A program made the position numbers and the translations under genes. A DNA stretch of 64,000 bases from Paraescarpia echinospica. Its lineage: Eukaryota; Annelida; Polychaeta; Sabellida; Siboglinidae. The notes under the pieces are model-generated. The model was not told where the DNA came from, did not search any database, and saw nothing but the letters and a program-made list of their open reading frames with translations. Where the stretch lies: positions 14,105,905-14,169,904 of the forward strand of contig CM034537.1 of NCBI GenBank assembly GCA_020002185.1, in the 5' to 3' direction. Positions 59,537 to 64,000 of the stretch are shown in pieces (position 1 is the first letter of the stretch; each line of letters begins with the position of its first letter).

Positions 59537-59704
59537 CTAGGAGTAGGTTAGGTCCACTTTTTACCGCTAGGAGAGGGTCAGGTGATAGGAAGTGCACCAT
59601 GGAAAAGGAACTGCGTCATCATAAAACAGGCGCCATCTTAGAATTTAGCCATGGGAGCACATGCACCCTCCAGATTACGTATCGAAAAACCCTCTACTAC
59701 TACT
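59537..59704. repeat. Polinton right terminal inverted repeat (168 bp)
   Basis: Reverse complement of 43383-43550, ending CCCTCTACTACTACT at 59704. A fragment of its GGCGCCATCTT-GAATT region is also repeated just inside, at 59467-59485. Confidence 0.95.
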
Positions 59705-59768
59705 CGCATGAAATAGCACAGCGGGCCGCATTTGGTCCGCGAGGGCCGCAAGTTGCCGACACATGCAT
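59705..59768. mobile_element. hAT-like transposon end flanking the Polinton
   Basis: After the target duplication the DNA reads GCGGGCCGCATTTGGTCCGC and GAGGGCCGCAAGTTGCCGAC, the typical inner-to-outer end of hAT elements. The left flank (43351-43382) has two GGGCCGCATGAAATAGC-like units, one of which continues across the insertion site. The Polinton therefore landed in this older element. The opposite hAT end was not found. Confidence 0.45.
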
Positions 59769-60406
59769 AGGAGATCTGCCAGGGGTAGTGTGCGTAGTCA
59801 TCACCCCTGGCTTGCGAAGATGTCTTTCTTGATGTTTATTGGGTATATACGGAATGTCCGAAGGTATTGGAAGTGCTTGTCAATTTCAATGGTTACTCTA
59901 AAGACATCGAGAAGCGTACCCCGCTACTTTGAACCCTAATTAATTGTGCATGTAACGACTATTGTCGGCCCCTAGTTTGCATGTAGCCGATATGTCGGCC
60001 TTTACTTAGCGTGCAATCTCTACTATCGATCCTTTTTGTTTAGCAGCTGCTGTCGATGAGCGTACATAGTGATATATATTAATTTTGTGTGCACGAATAG
60101 TCTTCGCGCCGTGATTGCCGCACGAAGACGCCGATATGCTTTTTGACTGAAGCGACGAAAAACGTTCAACAGCACCCCCCCCCCGTACGTGTCTTCCGAT
60201 GTCACAGCCCAGACAGCGGAGAAGCAGAAGTTACGGCGGCGCGGCAGCGAATATTTTTCTAAACCATTTGCTTCGGCCGCCAGTGGAGGTTTTTATGCCC
60301 CCCCCAAAAAAAACTACCCTCTCTGGACACTCCCCTGCGATCTGCCACGGGGTACTGAAACTGGTGTAATCAGCAGCGCACCCCTGGTGCGCGCGCGAGG
60401 ATAATT
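59769..60406. other. Intergenic DNA, possible transposon remnants
   Basis: Contains a C-run at 60174-60184, and CCAGTGGAGG followed by a C-run and A-run near 60281-60311, a pattern common at hAT-like ends. No gene was recognised. Confidence 0.3.
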
Positions 60407-60463
60407 CACTCACTCACTCACTCACTCACTCACTCACTCACTCACTCACTCACTCACTCACTC
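60407..60463. repeat. (CACT)n microsatellite
   Basis: About 14 perfect CACT/TCAC units. Confidence 0.97.
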
Positions 60464-60639
60464 CTCAAATGCATCTGGCCAGCAACGATTACACGCTGCA
60501 ATCAACATCCCGCAGTTGGCAACATCCCAATCAACAACCCCTTCCACCTAGCGAAAAACTTGAAAGTTACTCGCGCCCTAGCGACTACTTGACGAACTAC
60601 AGTGGTCCTGGTTTTGGTGTTCTGTTGGCCGGAGGGAAG

Positions 60640-60715
60640 ATGGAGTGGAAGATTTTCTTCATCTTTTGCGTTGCAAGCTTCAGTTATCTGCCACGTACGT
60701 CGGCGGACAATGAAA
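60640..60715 (+). CDS. Candidate first coding exon with signal peptide
   Basis: ATG at 60640 opens MEWKIFFIFCVASFSYLPRT, a charged start followed by a hydrophobic core. SADNE follows, with a likely signal-peptidase site after SA. The exon ends GAAA|GTGAGTATT, a near-consensus donor, in phase 1. It would be the first coding exon of a secreted or membrane protein whose other exons lie beyond the window. An in-frame ATG at 60469 exists but gives no sensible N-terminus. Confidence 0.5.
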
Positions 60716-63700
60716 GTGAGTATTCATTGATGTCGGCAGTGTACAACACCGCAGATACAGTTTAAAAAGTTCAGTTGTGAACTGGTAATCTAACATTTCG
60801 AGTTGAGGTTAAGCCGGGGGTAAATGTTCTCGGACTCATCCAAGAAAGACGTCGACGTGTAGGAAGACATGTAACCGTCTTCACAGACGGAAATACCTTA
60901 GACAGGCATGTAGCTGTGCCCAGTTGGGCCTTGATTCGTGGGGGTTGGCTGATTCATTGGTCTGTGCTTGAGCCTAGGCTGATCTTGCGATAAATTCGTT
61001 TTAGTCAAATCAAAGACAAAGTCAAAAAGTCGCGACGACTCGATTTGTATTGTGTCACCGTCTAGACTCTAGACTAGACTGTCAGTTTGCGTGGGATGGC
61101 TATGCCTCTAGGGAGGAGGAGGGACGGTAGACACGCTCTGATGATGGTCACGTAGCACATGTGTTTTGTCACACGTGAAACTTTCTCAGTCTACAGATGA
61201 CAAACAATGGAACTTTGGAAGTAATGCTATTTGTTAATTGCTCATATTTACTCTGAAACTTGGGTCAATATTAAGCAAAACATTATGTTTCTGACAGTGA
61301 CACTTTGTTTTACATCCATATATATGGCACTCTTCTACTGTCTAAAAAGTTTTACATTATTAATGGGTAAACAAATTCTTCTTCATCTTCTTGCAGAATA
61401 TTTTGTTGTGTTCGAATTACTATTTTATTTTAGTGAGTCCATGACACTGACAGACTATAATTATATTTAGGCCATATATATATATGGAATTTTTTATTTC
61501 CCTGGCGTAGACATCAGGTAGAAGTTTTAATGTCACTTCCAAAAGACACAGGCAAAGTGGGGTAAGCGAAATTGACCGAGTTTCAAAACTGGCAGTAAGT
61601 AGACTCAAACCTTGAGTAAATGTGACATCTGGCGCAAACAAATTCACTTGATGCGCCCTAAAAATAAATATACATTAATTGACGAGACATGCAATCCCTT
61701 AATTTATTCGATATTTTGTAGGTATCCGGAATTTGTGTGCAAGATAGCAATTACACAATAGCAAGTAATTATTACGTCGTTATTCTAGCCGATGATATAG
61801 CGTATCGCGCTACCTATTGCTAATTCCACACAAAAACCCGCTAGGCGTACAATTATCCGCCAGGGCGCGCATGTTGTTTTACCGAGGCAGAAAATATCTG
61901 ACTAGACAGAATCATGAAACGCAAAAGTTACTCCTAGACATGTGGGGCAAAAGACCATGCATACAACCGAAAAGTATTACACATAAATATTCATTGCAAA
62001 ATTTAAATTATTACCAATAATAGTGTAGGCAATAATGAAATTCGCTACTAAGCGGAATCGGACACCACGTTTTAAATGAAATTTTACTTCATTGTCTGCC
62101 TAGCGTAGGCCCGCAGTGGCCCGCACCCCCAAATATCCAAAAAAATTGCTATATGGAGGTTTGAAGATGCCTAAATGAGGCAAGCTATCTAGATTCAGTC
62201 ATGTTCGGTTTTTAAAGTGTTTGATGTGCGTCACTTCCGTGACATAGAAGTGACTTCCGTGACGAGTAGCTCCATCGGTAAAAAACAAAATGCAAAAGTT
62301 TTTAAATTCTTATTTATTTTCATAAAATCCCAAAACACAAACCGCAATAAACATGTAAAGGCAAAGTACCATTTTATGAAGTTTCTCAAAATATTCTCAT
62401 TTCCAAATCCTGTGTATATGTGAAGTAAATGAATGATAACATGTTGCATGAATTACAGTTAAAGTGTGGTATAGTTTCATTTATTCTGGTGACTACTTGA
62501 AATAAACAGTTTTGATCTTCCTTCCTTTCTTCCGTATAGTGATCACAGTCATTATTGAATATTCTATCACTGTATGGAGGATCTGCGTTGTTACATCAAG
62601 ATGATCTCTGGTATGCTCAAAGCTGGTCGCTTGACTTCCTGCAGTATCAGCAGAAAAAGTTGACCCCCATTATTATATAATTTATTAACTATATATCCAT
62701 GGTTTCTGTTGCACACACATATCGTCGATGCCAGTTGTAGAGACAGCCAGGAAATTCAGACAAACATCCTTGTTATTTAGCTGCAGCACATAGAAGGGAA
62801 ATCAATATAGTACAAGAATGCCACATTAAGTCATTAGTAATGTTTAATTAGTCAGTTCCCGGAGGGATTTTCAGTCCCTGCCATAGGTGCAATGTTTAAA
62901 AAAATGGCCCTCTTTTACAACCTATATGGGCCCTTGGCCCATTTGTCCAAGATCCTAGATTGAACCCTGCCCTTGTAACAGGATATATTGAAAAAATTAA
63001 AGAAAATATATTTAATGGGGTTCAGAACCCCATAAATACGTCACTGCTGTTCATGCCATACGTGATGTATGTATAGCCACTGCAACCACCGACAACCAAT
63101 CTAATTTATTTAATCTGCTACTAGAGAAAGAAATTAACAGTCAGTCAACTTTGTCACACATGCAAGTGCAGTTAAACAAATTACAAACACCACATCAAAA
63201 GAGTAGCCGAAGTATATTTTAAAACACATTAATTAACCTACCATTTTAAGGATATTCTGAAATACTTACAGTAAGCTTGTTTAAAAGCCACTTAATTGTT
63301 TGCTTACAACTGTTCACACACCTGCAGAGTGAGTGAAACCTGTCACCCCCCACCCAGAAATACAGTTAAACCTGCTAACAATTTTGATATTCAGATTTGT
63401 AGTATGTGAACAGCTTAAATAATATGTGCAGTTGATTTTATGAAAGAGTGAATACTTTTATTAAAATCTTCAGGAAAGAATTGACCTAAAATTTAAAAAG
63501 TAGCGCAAGTAGTTTTTTCCATGCAAATGTCTCTGTTAATCCTGTCAGTTTTCCTCAGGTTGCGCAGTGAGCCTCTACGTATAGTTGTCAACAGCAGAAG
63601 AATCATGAGACACAAATTACATTCAAGACTGACACATCCTGAGTGATTGTCTGAAAAGATTCTGTTCAGTGCCATTTCAGATGGATTGTTTAAAAAAGAT

Positions 63701-64000
63701 CACCTTGAAGTGTGAACAGCGTACAGGGGCTGTATAACTAATTATACATCAGTTGAGTTTTTTACCATAACTCACTGAAACGTGAAGTGTCTAGACAACT
63801 TAACTGCTTCAGTCTTGAAGTCAACAATTTGACTGTGTTTTTTGGAACTGTGACATCTTTGAGTTAACTGCTAATTTAATATACAATGACAATTTTATGT
63901 TGTTGTAATCTATTTATGTTATTTACACCTATTACTCATTAAGTTATACCATGCATGCATTATCTAAACAATAATAATAAAGTAACTTCTATTGCACTTA
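60716..64000. other. Intron-like or intergenic DNA to the window end
   Basis: AT-rich, with no further exon recognised. It contains the SINE fragment at 61478-61640 and a GTGAC-TCCGTGAC direct repeat near 62230-62265. Confidence 0.4.
61478..61640 (-). repeat. Degraded SINE, same family as 37640-37894
   Basis: Shares TTTATTTCCCTGGC, AAAGACACAGGCAA and GCGAAATTG-C-GAGTTTC with the copy at 37.7-37.9 kb in the same orientation. The tRNA head is decayed. Confidence 0.7.

Larger units (their letters stand above)
43383..59704 (-). mobile_element. Complete Polinton/Maverick (adintovirus-like) element, 16,322 bp
   Basis: The boundaries rest on 168-bp terminal inverted repeats beginning AG and a 6-bp target duplication. 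Inside is the diagnostic gene set: protein-primed DNA polymerase B, retroviral-type integrase, adenain-like protease, FtsK/HerA-type packaging ATPase, double jelly-roll capsid protein and penton, plus a pX-like core protein. All are read from the minus strand. Base composition is more GC- and CpG-rich than the AT-rich flanks. Ends and target site are intact, but stops and frameshifts break the polymerase, ATPase, integrase, membrane protein and penton, so this copy cannot be autonomous as read. A LINE inserted later at 58.6-59.3 kb. Confidence 0.95.

Overview
This is nuclear DNA of an animal, most likely an invertebrate. The evidence is a spliced rhophilin gene, CR1/Jockey-type LINEs, tRNA-derived SINEs, long minisatellites and a Polinton/Maverick DNA virus-like transposon. 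A mollusc or other lophotrochozoan is my guess from the repeat types; nothing in the sequence proves it. All homology calls come from reading motifs by eye; no search was run.

Layout. (1) 0-6.4 kb: a LINE copy interrupted by a second LINE, a tRNA-derived SINE, a 26-bp minisatellite in two blocks, and a small inverted-repeat element. (2) 6.4-25.1 kb, minus strand: a host rhophilin gene. Fifteen phase-compatible exons predict about 623 aa with HR1 (Rho-binding), BRO1 and PDZ regions. Its introns hold a LINE, a LINE/SINE tail, and minisatellites, including an 18-bp array of about 1.4 kb. (3) 25-43 kb: repeat-rich intergenic DNA with a recent 1.5-kb tandem duplication, a 2.1-kb DNA transposon carrying a PHD-like remnant, two SINEs and several dispersed repeats. 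(4) 43,383-59,704: a complete Polinton of 16,322 bp. It has 168-bp terminal inverted repeats starting with AG and a perfect 6-bp target duplication (CGCATG), and it sits in the end of a hAT-like element. (5) 59.7-64 kb: hAT-like end, a simple repeat, a candidate signal-peptide first exon on the plus strand, and intron-like DNA.

Polinton gene order on the minus strand, right to left: RPA1-like ssDNA-binding protein; an unrecognised 277-aa protein with an internal duplication; zinc fingers plus protein-primed DNA polymerase B; packaging ATPase; a small basic protein; integrase; a small membrane protein; penton; pX-like protein; major capsid protein; adenain-like protease. The morphogenesis genes are packed with tiny gaps or overlaps. 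Replication, integration and packaging genes carry in-frame stops (six in the polymerase, two in the ATPase, one in the integrase, one in the membrane protein). The penton gene has three frameshifts, while protease, capsid, pX-like, small basic, 277-aa and RPA-like frames are open. The integrase has also lost a catalytic Asp. The copy is therefore defective as read, yet its repeats are about 97% identical.

Most notable: the RPA-like gene, the duplicated 277-aa protein, a small spliced gene on the opposite strand in the right arm, and a set of TGA stops all explainable as CGA-to-TGA changes.
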